A stretch of DNA of 64,000 nt from an uncultured Lachnospiraceae bacterium (GTDB taxonomy: Bacteria > Bacillota > Clostridia > Lachnospirales > Lachnospiraceae), in the NCBI GenBank assembly GCA_910580195.1, contig CAJTWA010000014.1:21860-85859 (forward strand), read 5' to 3'. The position numbers and the translations under genes are program-made. Shown in pieces: positions 8,570 to 17,234 of this stretch. The notes beneath the pieces are model-generated. The model did not search any database. It had not been told where the DNA came from and saw nothing but the letters and a program-made list of their open reading frames with translations. Every line of letters starts with the position of its first letter. Position 1 is the first letter of the stretch.

Positions 8570-10252
8570 ATGGAATGTGAAGAAGCCGTATACTCAAACG
8601 ATTACCTTGATATTATCATGGAATACACCCTGCGGGAGCGGGGGAACCTCGTCAATAAATGTGTCCAGAGGGTAAGCGATATCTTTGATATTGCCTACCT
8701 GCCCAGAGTAGAGAACCTGGCACTGAATATCCAGAATTATGAATACACTTCGATTCCGAAATGTTATACCCTGATGGATGAGAGCGCGTTGGAGGCAAGC
8801 GGGATTTTGAAGATTCAGAACCAGCCAGCCCTGTCCTTGAAGGGACAGGGCGTTTTAATTGGCTTTTTAGATACGGGCATTGACTATGAGAACCCGGTGT
8901 TTAAAAACAGCGATGGCAGTACCCGGATTACGGCAGTCTGGGACCAGACGGACAGGACTGGGACGCCGCCGGAAGGGTTTATTTATGGGAGCGAATATCA
9001 GGACGCCCAGATTAACGAAGCCTTGCAGTCCATGAACCCCAAGGGGGTAGTACCCATTACCGACCCGGAAGGCCATGGGACTTTTATGGCAAGCGTGGCG
9101 GCAGGGAGCCGCATCCCAGAGCAGGAATTTACCGGCGCAGCCCCGTACTGCAAGATTGCCATGGTAAAATTAAAGCCGGCAAAGCCTTACCTGCGGGACT
9201 TCTTCTTTATCCCGGAGGATGCAGAAGCCTATCAGGAAAATGACATTATGGCTGGGCTGGCTTATTTGGAACAGCTTGCTGCAAGGCGGCACATGCCATT
9301 GGTGATTTGCTTTGGGCTGGGCTCCAATATGGGGAGCCATACGGGGGTCAGCCACTTAAGCACCATGCTCAACAACATGACGCTGCGCAATGGCCGGGTG
9401 GCCGTCGTTGCCAGTGGGAATGAGGGGAATGAGCGCCACCACTATTATGGGCGGATGGAAGAAGGGCAGGCTTACCAGAATGTGGAAATCAGTGTTGGGG
9501 AGGGGGTAGCAGGCTTTTCGGCAGAGCTATGGGCCCGTGCGCCCCAGCGGTTTGTGGTGGAAATCATTTCCCCGACCGGGGAGCGGATGCCCAGCGAGTA
9601 TATCCTCTCTGGGGGCCGGGAATACCGGTTTTTGTTTGAGGACACCAAGGTGACGGTGGACTACCGGATTACCGGGATTTTAAATGGGGCGCAGGTGATT
9701 TACATGCGTTTTGAGAAGCCCTCCCAAGGGCTGTGGAATGTCCGGGTATTCCCAGAAGCGGACATGGCCAGCATTTTCGATATGTGGCTGCCCACGGAGG
9801 AGCTTTCCAGCGGGGAAGTGTTCTTTGTCCGCTCCAACCCGGACACTACCCTTACGGTCCCCTCCACGGCGATTGTCCCAATCAGCGTGGGTGCGTATGA
9901 TGTGAGGGACAACAGCATTTACCTCCATTCCGGCCGTGGGTTTACTTCCAACGGATGGGTGAAACCGGATTTGGTGGCGCCCGGGGTGGGCGTGTTCGGC
10001 GCAGGGCTAAGGAACCAGTTCACAACCCGGGACGGGACCAGCGTGGCTGCGGCCGTCACTGCAGGGGCAGTGGCCCTGATGCTGGAGTGGGGGATTGTCC
10101 GGGGCAATTATACGGATATTACAAGTGCGGAAATTAAAAATGTCCTCATCCGGGGAGCTTCCCGGGACAGCAAGCGGACGTACCCGGACAAAGCCTTTGG
10201 CTGGGGCAGGCTGAATCTGTACCAAGCCTTCGAGGATTTCCGCATCCGGTAA
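8570..10252 (+). CDS. S8 family serine protease, Csp-like
   Basis: A 560-residue subtilisin-family protease. The catalytic triad is intact: Asp101 in GFLDTGIDY, His169 in PEGHGTFMAS and Ser491 in RDGTSVAAAV. About 320 residues between His and Ser hold a beta-rich insertion, as in the clostridial Csp proteases that activate the cortex lytic enzyme SleC at germination. There is no signal peptide, and about 90 residues precede the catalytic core, resembling a Csp prodomain. A split SleC-like gene lies 28 kb away. Lachnospiraceae often carry several such genes, so a role other than germination is possible. Confidence 0.85.
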   Translation: MECEEAVYSNDYLDIIMEYTLRERGNLVNKCVQRVSDIFDIAYLPRVENLALNIQNYEYTSIPKCYTLMDESALEASGILKIQNQPALSLKGQGVLIGFLDTGIDYENPVFKNSDGSTRITAVWDQTDRTGTPPEGFIYGSEYQDAQINEALQSMNPKGVVPITDPEGHGTFMASVAAGSRIPEQEFTGAAPYCKIAMVKLKPAKPYLRDFFFIPEDAEAYQENDIMAGLAYLEQLAARRHMPLVICFGLGSNMGSHTGVSHLSTMLNNMTLRNGRVAVVASGNEGNERHHYYGRMEEGQAYQNVEISVGEGVAGFSAELWARAPQRFVVEIISPTGERMPSEYILSGGREYRFLFEDTKVTVDYRITGILNGAQVIYMRFEKPSQGLWNVRVFPEADMASIFDMWLPTEELSSGEVFFVRSNPDTTLTVPSTAIVPISVGAYDVRDNSIYLHSGRGFTSNGWVKPDLVAPGVGVFGAGLRNQFTTRDGTSVAAAVTAGAVALMLEWGIVRGNYTDITSAEIKNVLIRGASRDSKRTYPDKAFGWGRLNLYQAFEDFRIR

Positions 10253-10282
10253 AGCCTGAGGGATTTGGAAAGGAGAACAGAG

Positions 10283-10732
10283 ATGAAATATGCGGCAGTT
10301 GCGGCAACAGTGTTTGCCGGGGATTTTTTCTTGAAAAAGCATATGGAGGAACGTGGGTTTCAGGAGGAAACGCAGATATGCAGAGGGAAAATTGTGCTGA
10401 AAAAATACCACAACAAAGGGGCTGCCCTGAATTTTCTGGAACAGAAGCCGGGGACCGTCAAGAAAACCTGCGGGGCATTGCTTCTGGTATTGGGCGTGCT
10501 GTGGTATGTGCTGCTTTGCAGGAAAGCCAACCCGTGCCTCCTGCTTGGCTTAAGCCTTGTCCTTGGCGGCGGCGCAAATAATTTTTACGACAGGGTAAAG
10601 CGGGGGTATGTGGTGGATTATTTCAGCTTCCGCACCCCCAATAAGAAGCTGAACCGGATTATCTTTAATATTTCAGATATGTGCATTTTCTTAGGGGCGC
10701 TGCTGCTGGCGCTATTTGGGAAAGAACTTTGA
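10283..10732 (+). CDS. lspA: Signal peptidase II-like protein
   Basis: A 149-residue membrane protein of the lipoprotein signal peptidase family, which removes signal peptides from prolipoproteins in the membrane. The two catalytic Asp motifs are visible: NNFYDRVKRGYVVDYFSF and FNISDMCIF. Family motif NKGAALNF (usually N-x-GxAF) occurs near residue 50. It differs from typical LspA in a less hydrophobic N-terminal helix with GDFFLKKHME, so it may be a divergent second copy. The start ATG at 10283 follows AAAGGAGAAC closely. It lies 30 bases after the protease gene and ends before a terminator shared with the convergent cold-shock gene. Confidence 0.75.
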   Translation: MKYAAVAATVFAGDFFLKKHMEERGFQEETQICRGKIVLKKYHNKGAALNFLEQKPGTVKKTCGALLLVLGVLWYVLLCRKANPCLLLGLSLVLGGGANNFYDRVKRGYVVDYFSFRTPNKKLNRIIFNISDMCIFLGALLLALFGKEL

Positions 10733-10790
10733 CCCCATAAACGGCAGTTAGCGTATTGTGCCCTTCCAGATGTTAGGACGGTTGCAAGGC

Positions 10791-10838
10791 AAAAAGAACT
10801 GCTGTACCCACCCTTCCAGTGGATACAGCAGCTCTTTT
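10791..10838. terminator. Bidirectional rho-independent terminator
   Basis: AAAAAGAACTGCTGTACCC pairs with GGATACAGCAGCTCTTTTC around a short loop, with A and T tracts on either side. It lies between the converging lspA-like and cold-shock genes and could serve both. Confidence 0.8.
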
Positions 10839-10931
10839 CTAATCAATTGTAATTCCTCTATATCTTATATCAAAATAAAAAACCGAAATTCTATATTATT
10901 GACAAAGGTACATGGTATAAAACTGATTAAA

Positions 10932-11132
10932 TTAGTGAACCACAGTTACGTTTACAGCCTGAGGGCCTTTAGAACCTTCTGTAACGTCGAACTCTACAGA
11001 CGCACCCTCTTCTAAAGATTTGAAGCCTTCCATATTCAGCCCGGAATAGTGGACGAATACATCGTTCCCAGCTTCGTCAGAGATAAATCCATATCCCTTT
11101 TGGTTGTTGAACCACTTTACTGTACCTTGCAT
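10932..11132 (-). CDS. cspA: Cold-shock domain protein
   Basis: A 66-residue CspA-family protein that binds single-stranded RNA or DNA and loosens mRNA structure. RNP1 is KGYGFISD and RNP2 is DVFVHYS, both intact. The start ATG is set by GGAGG eight bases upstream; a TTG start five codons earlier would include the ribosome binding site itself. The upstream region to about 11240 is A/T-rich and would give a leader of the length often used for cold regulation in this family, but no specific motif is claimed. Confidence 0.95.
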   Translation of the reverse strand: MQGTVKWFNNQKGYGFISDEAGNDVFVHYSGLNMEGFKSLEEGASVEFDVTEGSKGPQAVNVTVVH

Positions 11133-11294
11133 GTCAAGTACCTCCAAATAAATAATCTATGCCCTAGCCCATCTAAGGCATGGGACTATGGTAACACATA
11201 TTGTAGAAAAAGTAAAGGAATATTCCCGGAAAATTAAAAAAATGTATGAAAAGACAAAAAAGCAAAAAAATGTTCGATTCCTTTGGGCGAGCCA

Positions 11295-11801
11295 TTAGGA
11301 AAGGGATTCAAAAGCAATCCGGTGTTTCCGGAGAAAAACCTTTACCATGTCGTCCCAAGCCTGTTCCAGGGATTTGTCCATGGAAAAAATATGGCAGGAA
11401 ATCCCGTTGGTGCAGACAAGCTGCTGGCTGTGGTATTTCAGGTTTAAGTACATGCCGGAAACTTCCTCCGGCGAAAAACTGCTGTTGATGGAAGAAACGG
11501 TGCGTTTCTGGTTTTCACTGGAGAGCTGGAACACAAACTGGAAGGAAGAAGGCGTCCGTTTCCCCTTGATAATGTCAAAGCAGGTTGGCCGCACAAGGGA
11601 AAAGGGGACATAGCTTTCTTTTGCAACCAGCCCGTAAGCTTCGTCTTCGGGGCTGAAAAAATCCGCCTTGGCACGGCCGTCCAGATGGTAGGCCATGCAG
11701 GTGGTAATGGACCCTTCCCGCAGGAGGAAACTGTCAAAAGTATCCGTGCGCAGCAATATATTCATAAATTCTTTTACATCCAGAATGGACAATGCAATCA
11801 T
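11295..11801 (-). CDS. DUF5721-like conserved protein
   Basis: A 168-residue soluble protein, beginning MIALSILDVKEFMNILL, followed by TFDSFLLREGSITTC and, in the middle, IIKGKRTPSSFQFVFQL. It matches my memory of the Lachnospiraceae family DUF5721, whose function is unknown. AAGGAGG stands six bases ahead of the start. It is encoded downstream of, and in the same direction as, the YheO-type regulator gene, 94 bases apart. Confidence 0.65.
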   Translation of the reverse strand: MIALSILDVKEFMNILLRTDTFDSFLLREGSITTCMAYHLDGRAKADFFSPEDEAYGLVAKESYVPFSLVRPTCFDIIKGKRTPSSFQFVFQLSSENQKRTVSSINSSFSPEEVSGMYLNLKYHSQQLVCTNGISCHIFSMDKSLEQAWDDMVKVFLRKHRIAFESLS

Positions 11802-11895
11802 AATATGCCTCCTTAAATGTATGTTCCTAAGTTTCTATGCTGTGGCTGGGGGAACTGGGAACTGGGGCAGCGCAATCTGCCCGGGGAATGGGCGG

Positions 11896-12537
11896 TTATG
11901 GCTCTTTTTTATTCAGGTAGCGGTAAACGGTCGGCACGGAAACAGAAAGCTGCGCGGCAATCTCCGCCACGGAGCCTTTTACCTTGAGTATGCCTTCGCT
12001 GTCCATCTGGTGGACAATATGTACTTTTTCCTGTATGGACATCCGTGCAGGGGGAATTCCGCTTTCTGCAATGATTTCCTTGATTTTTTCCCGCATGAGG
12101 CTTGGCATGGGCTTGTCTAAGCTCTCGGAATACTCTGTGTCCTCACATTTGGACAGGTTGAACCATTCCAAAAGCCCGGAAACAGCATTATTTAAGTTCT
12201 GGACTGCGTTCATGTCTTTGTTGACGCACAGAAGGCCAATCAGGCGGTTTTCATTTTTAATAAAATAGGTGGAAGACAAAAATTCCCCATTTTTGTTCCG
12301 GCCTGTGTAGTTCGCCAGATAATCGGCATTTGTATAGGCGCCCTTTTCTATGATGTCTTTGGCAAGGTCTGTCAAAGGGTTGCCGATTTCCCGGTTGGAC
12401 ACATTGTTTTGGATAGCAACCAGCGAATGTTCCGGGTCTGCCACGTCATGGATGGCAATTTCGCTGCCAGGCCCGCAGACCGTTGCTAAAAATGGGACAA
12501 TATTGATGTATGCTTGTAAAACTTCTTGATCTGTCAT
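11896..12537 (-). CDS. YheO/DauR-type PAS and HTH transcriptional regulator
   Basis: A 213-residue regulator. Residues 1-115 form the YheO-like PAS domain (SEIAIHDVADPEHSLVAIQNN near the start, then FIKNENRLIGLLCVN). The C-terminus is a helix-turn-helix with VHIVHQMDSEGILKVKGSV and AAQLSVSVPTVYRYL. The best-known relative, DauR, controls D-arginine catabolism. It is divergent from the RidA, amino acid permease and C-S lyase genes, so it very probably controls them in response to an amino acid. The 460-base gap between holds a hairpin repeat and the likely control region. Confidence 0.85.
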   Translation of the reverse strand: MTDQEVLQAYINIVPFLATVCGPGSEIAIHDVADPEHSLVAIQNNVSNREIGNPLTDLAKDIIEKGAYTNADYLANYTGRNKNGEFLSSTYFIKNENRLIGLLCVNKDMNAVQNLNNAVSGLLEWFNLSKCEDTEYSESLDKPMPSLMREKIKEIIAESGIPPARMSIQEKVHIVHQMDSEGILKVKGSVAEIAAQLSVSVPTVYRYLNKKEP

Positions 12538-12650
12538 ATGTAAGTACCTGCCTTGCTTTCATACAGCAAGCCGAAAATAGCTTGCTCTTCCTAATTATAA
12601 CAAGAACCTCCCATTTTCGCAATTGCATAATTGAAAAGAAGCTCTTTTTA

Positions 12651-12796
12651 GGTAACAGTTCAGCTCAGGGCTTTGCACTTGCTGCAAAGCCCGTAAGAAC
12701 ACGTAACGGCTGGAATAGAATCCGGCCTCTTTGCTGTAAGGCAAACTCTAATAGGCCGGATTCCGTAACTATGAAGCCGAAGGCTGAATAGTTACC
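12651..12796. repeat. Palindromic repeat, family P6
   Basis: GGTAACAGTTCAGC at the left pairs with GCTGAATAGTTACC at the right. Two further hairpins are nested inside: GGGCTTTGC/GCAAAGCCC and GGCCGGATTCC with its partner. A copy sharing the GTAACAGTTCAGC end lies at 28172-28284. It sits in the divergent promoter region upstream of ridA. Confidence 0.7.
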
Positions 12797-12997
12797 CTTT
12801 TGGGCAGCAGCGGCAGTGCCTTGCCAAAATCATTGTGTTTTTATGCATCATTGCGTGATGGAAAAAATTTCTAATAAAATTTTGATAAAAAACTTTACAA
12901 GTTGATAAAAATATTATAATATATAGGCATAGTGATAATAAAATTATTAATCAATAAAATTATTATCATCAAAACCAACAGAAAAGGAGAGGGTATT

Positions 12998-13378
12998 ATG
13001 GGAAAAAAAGTAATTTCCACCAAAAATGCGCCTGCTGCCATCGGGCCGTATTCACAGGGGGTAGATAGCGGCGGGACGGTGTATGTATCCGGGCAGCTCC
13101 CCATTGACCCCAAGACGGGGGAATTTGCCGGGGAGGATATTGCAAGCCAAGCAAGGCAGTCCTTGGAAAATGTGCAGGCGGTGCTTGCCGAGGCCGGGCT
13201 GACGCTGGGGCATGTGGTGAAGGCGACAGTTTTTTTAAAAGACATGGGGGATTTTGCGGCAATGAATGGGGTGTATGCCCAGTATTTTACGGAAAACTGC
13301 CCTGCAAGGTCGGCCGTCCAGATTGCGGCTTTGCCGAAGGATGCTTTAATTGAAATCGAGGTGATAGCGGTAAGGTAG
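12998..13378 (+). CDS. ridA: RidA family 2-iminobutanoate/2-iminopropanoate deaminase
   Basis: A 126-residue RidA/YjgF protein. These enzymes hydrolyse reactive enamine and imine intermediates such as 2-aminoacrylate, formed by PLP-dependent lyases, to the keto acid and ammonia. Hallmarks are GPYSQGV, VSGQLPIDPKTG, the stretch ending LAEAGL, VVKATVFLKDM, ENCPARSAVQI with the catalytic-site Arg, and the final IEIEVIAVR. AAAGGAGAGG precedes the start. It is the first gene of an apparent operon with a permease and a C-S lyase, whose product 2-aminoacrylate would be its substrate. A poor promoter candidate, TTTACA at 12894 with TATAAT at 12915, lies upstream. Confidence 0.93.
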   Translation: MGKKVISTKNAPAAIGPYSQGVDSGGTVYVSGQLPIDPKTGEFAGEDIASQARQSLENVQAVLAEAGLTLGHVVKATVFLKDMGDFAAMNGVYAQYFTENCPARSAVQIAALPKDALIEIEVIAVR

Positions 13379-13579
13379 GCAGGAAGGCTTTGCAGGCAGC
13401 GGTGCAATGGCGGCGCCCTTCCGGGCAAGCCAGTGTACGGCCTGAATTTTACTTGAATATCATCCAGGCAGTGCACTAGGAGGGAAAAGCAGGCAAGGCG
13501 CGGAACGGAAATCTTTGGGAAGAGGGGCGCCGCCGTGCACAGGAGCAATAGATGTGCTATAATAGAGGAGGTACGGTTT

Positions 13580-14959
13580 ATGGAAGAAACAGGAAAGAAA
13601 CTAAAGACAATGAATATCGTAGGGCTAGGGCTTGGCGGGGCAATCGGCACTGGGATTTTCCTGCTGCTTGGGTTTGGCATTGCCTATTCTGGGAGGTCGA
13701 TTATCCTTGTGTGTGCCGTAGGGTGCTTTTTCATGCTGCTGGCTTATTGGTACCAATTTGCCATCCCAACTATGTTTGTATTAAAGGGCGGGGACTACAG
13801 CATGAAGACCATGCTCTTTTCCCCTCTGGTCAGCGGGATTGGGGCTTGGTTTGGGGTAGTTGGGGGATTTGCATTTTCCGGTTATGCAATCGGCATTACG
13901 GATTATATCTGCGTAGTCGTCCCGGGGCTGAAGAAATATTCCATGGTTTGCTCGCTGGTTATTATCACTTTGGTATTTGCATCCAGCTATAAAGGTTCCC
14001 GGTTCATTACGATTCTGGAAAATCTTGTGACAGTCCTCTTGGTAGCTGCGCTGGCGCTGTTCATTATATTCGGCGTTGCGAAGGTGGATGCAGGGAATTT
14101 CTTTTCCCAGTCTTACGACGGCGGCTTTTTCCGGAACGGCTTCGGCGGGTTTGTTGCAGCCATTGCAGTGATGGGCTGGGCCTGCCAAGGAACCACCATG
14201 GCTCCTATTTCTATGGCGGCGGTGACGGAGCGGCCTAAGCATACGATACCAAAGGCAATTATTATCATTACGGTCTTGCTTGCTGTGATTTACGCTTTTA
14301 TGGCCTATGCAGCATCTGGCGTCCTGCCTTATGGACAGGTGGCAGGGGCAAATATCAGCGTTACTGCAGAAGTAATTTTCCCGAAAGGCTTATACTTGTT
14401 TTTTGTGATTGGAGGAGGGGTTGGCGCCCTTGCAAGCTCCATGCTGGGCGGCATCGGCATGATGCGCTATCCCATGCTGCAGATTGCAGAAGACGGGTGG
14501 CTCCCAGCCATTTTTAAGAAAACGACGAAAAGCGGATATCCATACATTACGTACCTGATGTTTTACCTTATCAGCATTTTCCCCATTGTAACGGGGATGG
14601 GGCTGGACAGCGTGGTTTCCTTGGTGATGATCCCTACCATGCTGATGAACATTTACATGAATTTTGCCTGTATTTCCCTTCCGGAAAAATACCCGGAGCA
14701 ATGGGAAAAATGTTCCATAAAGATGCCCCGATGGTTTTGGAAAGCCTGCTGCATCCTTGGGGTATTCTGTGCCGGGGTGGTGTCCTATAACTTGTTTATA
14801 GAGCTTTCCGTAAAAGATTCCATTATCTGCGTCGCCCTTGTGGCTGCACTGGTAGGGCTTTCCGCGCTCCGCTTAAAGCAGGGGGCCGTTTCTAAGGAAG
14901 CCTTGGCAGAAAATAAGAAGGCCGTGATTGCGCAGGCCATTGCGGATGATGCAGACTAG
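13580..14959 (+). CDS. APC superfamily amino acid permease
   Basis: A 459-residue transporter with about twelve hydrophobic helices. The first carries IVGLGLGGAIGTGIFLLLG, the unwound substrate-binding helix motif of the amino acid-polyamine-organocation family. GAGGAGG lies just ahead of the start. It follows ridA by 201 bases and is followed after 85 bases by the C-S lyase fusion. By context it probably imports the sulfur or D-amino acid degraded by the lyase; the substrate is not readable from sequence. The 13379-13579 gap shows no gene. Confidence 0.88.
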   Translation: MEETGKKLKTMNIVGLGLGGAIGTGIFLLLGFGIAYSGRSIILVCAVGCFFMLLAYWYQFAIPTMFVLKGGDYSMKTMLFSPLVSGIGAWFGVVGGFAFSGYAIGITDYICVVVPGLKKYSMVCSLVIITLVFASSYKGSRFITILENLVTVLLVAALALFIIFGVAKVDAGNFFSQSYDGGFFRNGFGGFVAAIAVMGWACQGTTMAPISMAAVTERPKHTIPKAIIIITVLLAVIYAFMAYAASGVLPYGQVAGANISVTAEVIFPKGLYLFFVIGGGVGALASSMLGGIGMMRYPMLQIAEDGWLPAIFKKTTKSGYPYITYLMFYLISIFPIVTGMGLDSVVSLVMIPTMLMNIYMNFACISLPEKYPEQWEKCSIKMPRWFWKACCILGVFCAGVVSYNLFIELSVKDSIICVALVAALVGLSALRLKQGAVSKEALAENKKAVIAQAIADDAD

Positions 14960-15044
14960 GGCAAAAATATTTTTTACCAAACATAGCCGGCGGGAAAGCT
15001 GTCCGGCTGGAACATACAATAAAAAGAAAAAGGAGAGGTTGACT

Positions 15045-16823
15045 ATGAAATACGATTTTACATCTATTATGGACCGCCATAACAAAGACGCCATCGCAGT
15101 GGACGGGCTTGGCTCCATGCCGGGGTTTACCCCAAGCGCCCCCAAGGAAGGCTTTGACGCAATCCCAATGTGGGTGGCCGATATGAATTTCCCTACGGTT
15201 CCCACAATCCCGGAAGCAATTATCGAACGGGCAAAGCATCCGGCTTACGGCTATTTCCAGCCTACGGACGAATATTTTGATTCTATTATCAAATGGCAGG
15301 AAACCCGCAACGGCGTCACCGGGCTGACGAAAGAGTGCATTGGGTATGAAAACGGGGTGTTGGGCGGCGTAGTTTCCGCACTGACAGCATTTGCAGCCCC
15401 GGGGGATGCAGTGCTCCTCCACAGCCCCACTTATATTGGGTTTACCATGAGCATAGGCAACAATGGGTTTAAAATTGTCCACAGCCCGCTGGTAAAGGAC
15501 GAAGCAGGCGTCTGGCGGATGGATTATGAAGATATGGATATGAAAATCAAGATGGAAAATATCCATGTGGCCGTCCTGTGCAGCCCCCATAACCCCTGCG
15601 GCCGTGTCTGGGAGCGCTGGGAGCTGGAAAAAGCAATGGAAATCTACAAGGCAAACGACTGCGTTGTCATTTCCGATGAAATCTGGTCTGACATTATCCT
15701 TGACGGGCACAAGCACATCCCTACCCAGATGGTAAATGAGGATGCAAGGCAGCGCACGGTGGGGGTATATGCCCCAAGCAAGACCTTCAACTTAGCCGGG
15801 CTGGTGGGCAGCTACCATATTATTTACAATAAATACCTCCGTGACCGCACCGTTGCCAAGGGCAGCAAGCCCCATTACAACGATATGAACGTCCTTTCCA
15901 TGCATGCGCTGGTGGGGGCTTACAAGCCGGAAGGGTATGAATGGGTCGACGAGCTCTGCGAGGTGATTACCGGGAATATTGCGTATGCCTGCGATTTTAT
16001 CAGGGATCATTTTGAAGGGGTAGAGGTATCAAAGCCGGAAGGGACCTATATGCTTTTCTTGGACTGCACCAAATGGTGCGAAGCCCATGGGAAAACCATC
16101 GGGGAGCTCCAGCAGGCCGGATGGGACGTAGGCGTGGCATGGCAGGATGGCAGGATGTTCCATGGGCCGTGCGCCATCCGCATGAACCTTGCCCTGCCCT
16201 TAAGCCGTGTCAAAGAAGCCTTTGAGCGTCTGGACAAGTATGTGTTCAACGGCGGGCTTGCAGACGAGGAAGGATACCAAGAGCCCTTGGCGGCAGGGGA
16301 CGTGATGCCTGATTTTACCTTTGATACCCCATTCGAGCAGGGGCGCACCTTGCTGGAAACGCTGAAAGCTGCCCCAAAGACGGCAGTCCTGTTCCTCCGG
16401 TACTATGGCTGCACCCTCTGCCAAATGGACATCCATCACTTGGCAGAGAATTATGGGAAAATTACTGAGGCCGGCGGGCAGTTATTGCTGGTGCTCCAGT
16501 CAGAGCCGGAGGTGGTTTCCGGGCAGATAGAAAAGGATACGCTGCCCTTTGGCATTATCTGCGACCCGGAACAGAAACTGTATAAGAAATTTGGGATCCA
16601 GGCGGCGGAAGATATGCGGGCAATGGCAGATGGGAAGGCATTTGCCAAGATGGCGGAGGCAGCGGTAAAAGGGTACCAGCATGGGAAGTATGAAGGCAAT
16701 GAGCTGCAGCTGCCGGCGGCGTTTGTAGTGGATGGCAATGGGAAGGTTGCGTATGCGCATTATGGGAAGACGGTGTCTGATTTCCCGGATGTGGAGAAAT
16801 TGGCGGAATTGCTGGCGGAATAG
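15045..16823 (+). CDS. MalY/PatB-type PLP C-S lyase fused to peroxiredoxin-like domain
   Basis: A 592-residue protein of two parts. Residues 1-395 are a fold-type I PLP enzyme of the MalY/PatB group: IPMWVADMNFPTVP near the start, CSPHNPCGRVW, ISDEIWSDII, and the PLP lysine 246 in APSKTFNLAG. Such enzymes cleave cystathionine, cysteine or S-conjugates to pyruvate, ammonia and a thiol. Residues from about 405 to the end are an AhpC/TSA-like domain of the peroxiredoxin-like group, with Cys456-x2-Cys459 in RYYGCTLCQMD and a C-terminal AFVVDGNGKVAYAHYG strand pair. Normal MalY proteins end near residue 390. The ribosome binding site AAGGAGAGG fixes the start. Together with RidA this looks like a sulfur amino acid breakdown operon. 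Confidence 0.88.
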   Translation: MKYDFTSIMDRHNKDAIAVDGLGSMPGFTPSAPKEGFDAIPMWVADMNFPTVPTIPEAIIERAKHPAYGYFQPTDEYFDSIIKWQETRNGVTGLTKECIGYENGVLGGVVSALTAFAAPGDAVLLHSPTYIGFTMSIGNNGFKIVHSPLVKDEAGVWRMDYEDMDMKIKMENIHVAVLCSPHNPCGRVWERWELEKAMEIYKANDCVVISDEIWSDIILDGHKHIPTQMVNEDARQRTVGVYAPSKTFNLAGLVGSYHIIYNKYLRDRTVAKGSKPHYNDMNVLSMHALVGAYKPEGYEWVDELCEVITGNIAYACDFIRDHFEGVEVSKPEGTYMLFLDCTKWCEAHGKTIGELQQAGWDVGVAWQDGRMFHGPCAIRMNLALPLSRVKEAFERLDKYVFNGGLADEEGYQEPLAAGDVMPDFTFDTPFEQGRTLLETLKAAPKTAVLFLRYYGCTLCQMDIHHLAENYGKITEAGGQLLLVLQSEPEVVSGQIEKDTLPFGIICDPEQKLYKKFGIQAAEDMRAMADGKAFAKMAEAAVKGYQHGKYEGNELQLPAAFVVDGNGKVAYAHYGKTVSDFPDVEKLAELLAE

Positions 16824-16837
16824 AATTTGTTGCTTAG

Positions 16838-16945
16838 GAGGCTGGCTGGGGTTCTGGCGGAATGAAATCAGTTGCATAGGGGAGGCTGGCTGGGGTTCTG
16901 GCGGAATGAAATCAGTTGCTTTAGGGAGTATGGCTGGGGCTCTGG
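16838..16945 (+). repeat. 44-bp tandem repeats behind the lyase gene
   Basis: GGAGGCTGGCTGGGGTTCTG recurs at 16838 and about 16882, and a decayed third copy follows at 16930. The last bases of the upstream gene (CTGGCGGAATAGAATTTGTT) resemble part of the unit, so the array probably arose by duplicating the gene end. It lies at the start of a 760-base gap (16824-17583) that holds repeats but no convincing gene. Confidence 0.7.
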
Positions 16946-17053
16946 CGGTAGTAGAATAAGGTTAAGCAGGAGGGCGTGGAGGGTGCCCTTCTGCTTTTGT
17001 CTGTATTTTTTCTATATTAATAGATGTAAGGAAGGGGGTTTTGGGGGGCGGAC

Positions 17054-17234
17054 GGCAATTCAGGGATGCCCTTCCCCACACAAACTGGGCAACGCTCCGG
17101 CGAACTAACTGCTAACTCCGACTAAGGGATTTCAGGAAAGCCTTCATCCCTAAGTCTGCGTAAGCAGTGGATTTCGCCTCTGCTAAGGACGCCCATGGAG
17201 TGTTTGCTTAGGGGAAGGGCATCCCTGAATTGCC
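17054..17234. repeat. Structured 180-bp palindromic repeat, family P2 (copy 1)
   Basis: GGCAATTCAGGGATGCCC and the bases after it at the left pair perfectly with the right end that closes at 17234. Inside are a conserved GGCGAACTAACTGCTAACT block and GTAAGCAGTGGATTTCGCC, which pair imperfectly, and an apical GGGAT/ATCCC stem. Other copies are at 30691, 54437 and 54931 (inverted). The region from 17235 to 17583 has no gene; a TATAAT at about 17400 may begin the next transcript. Confidence 0.85.
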
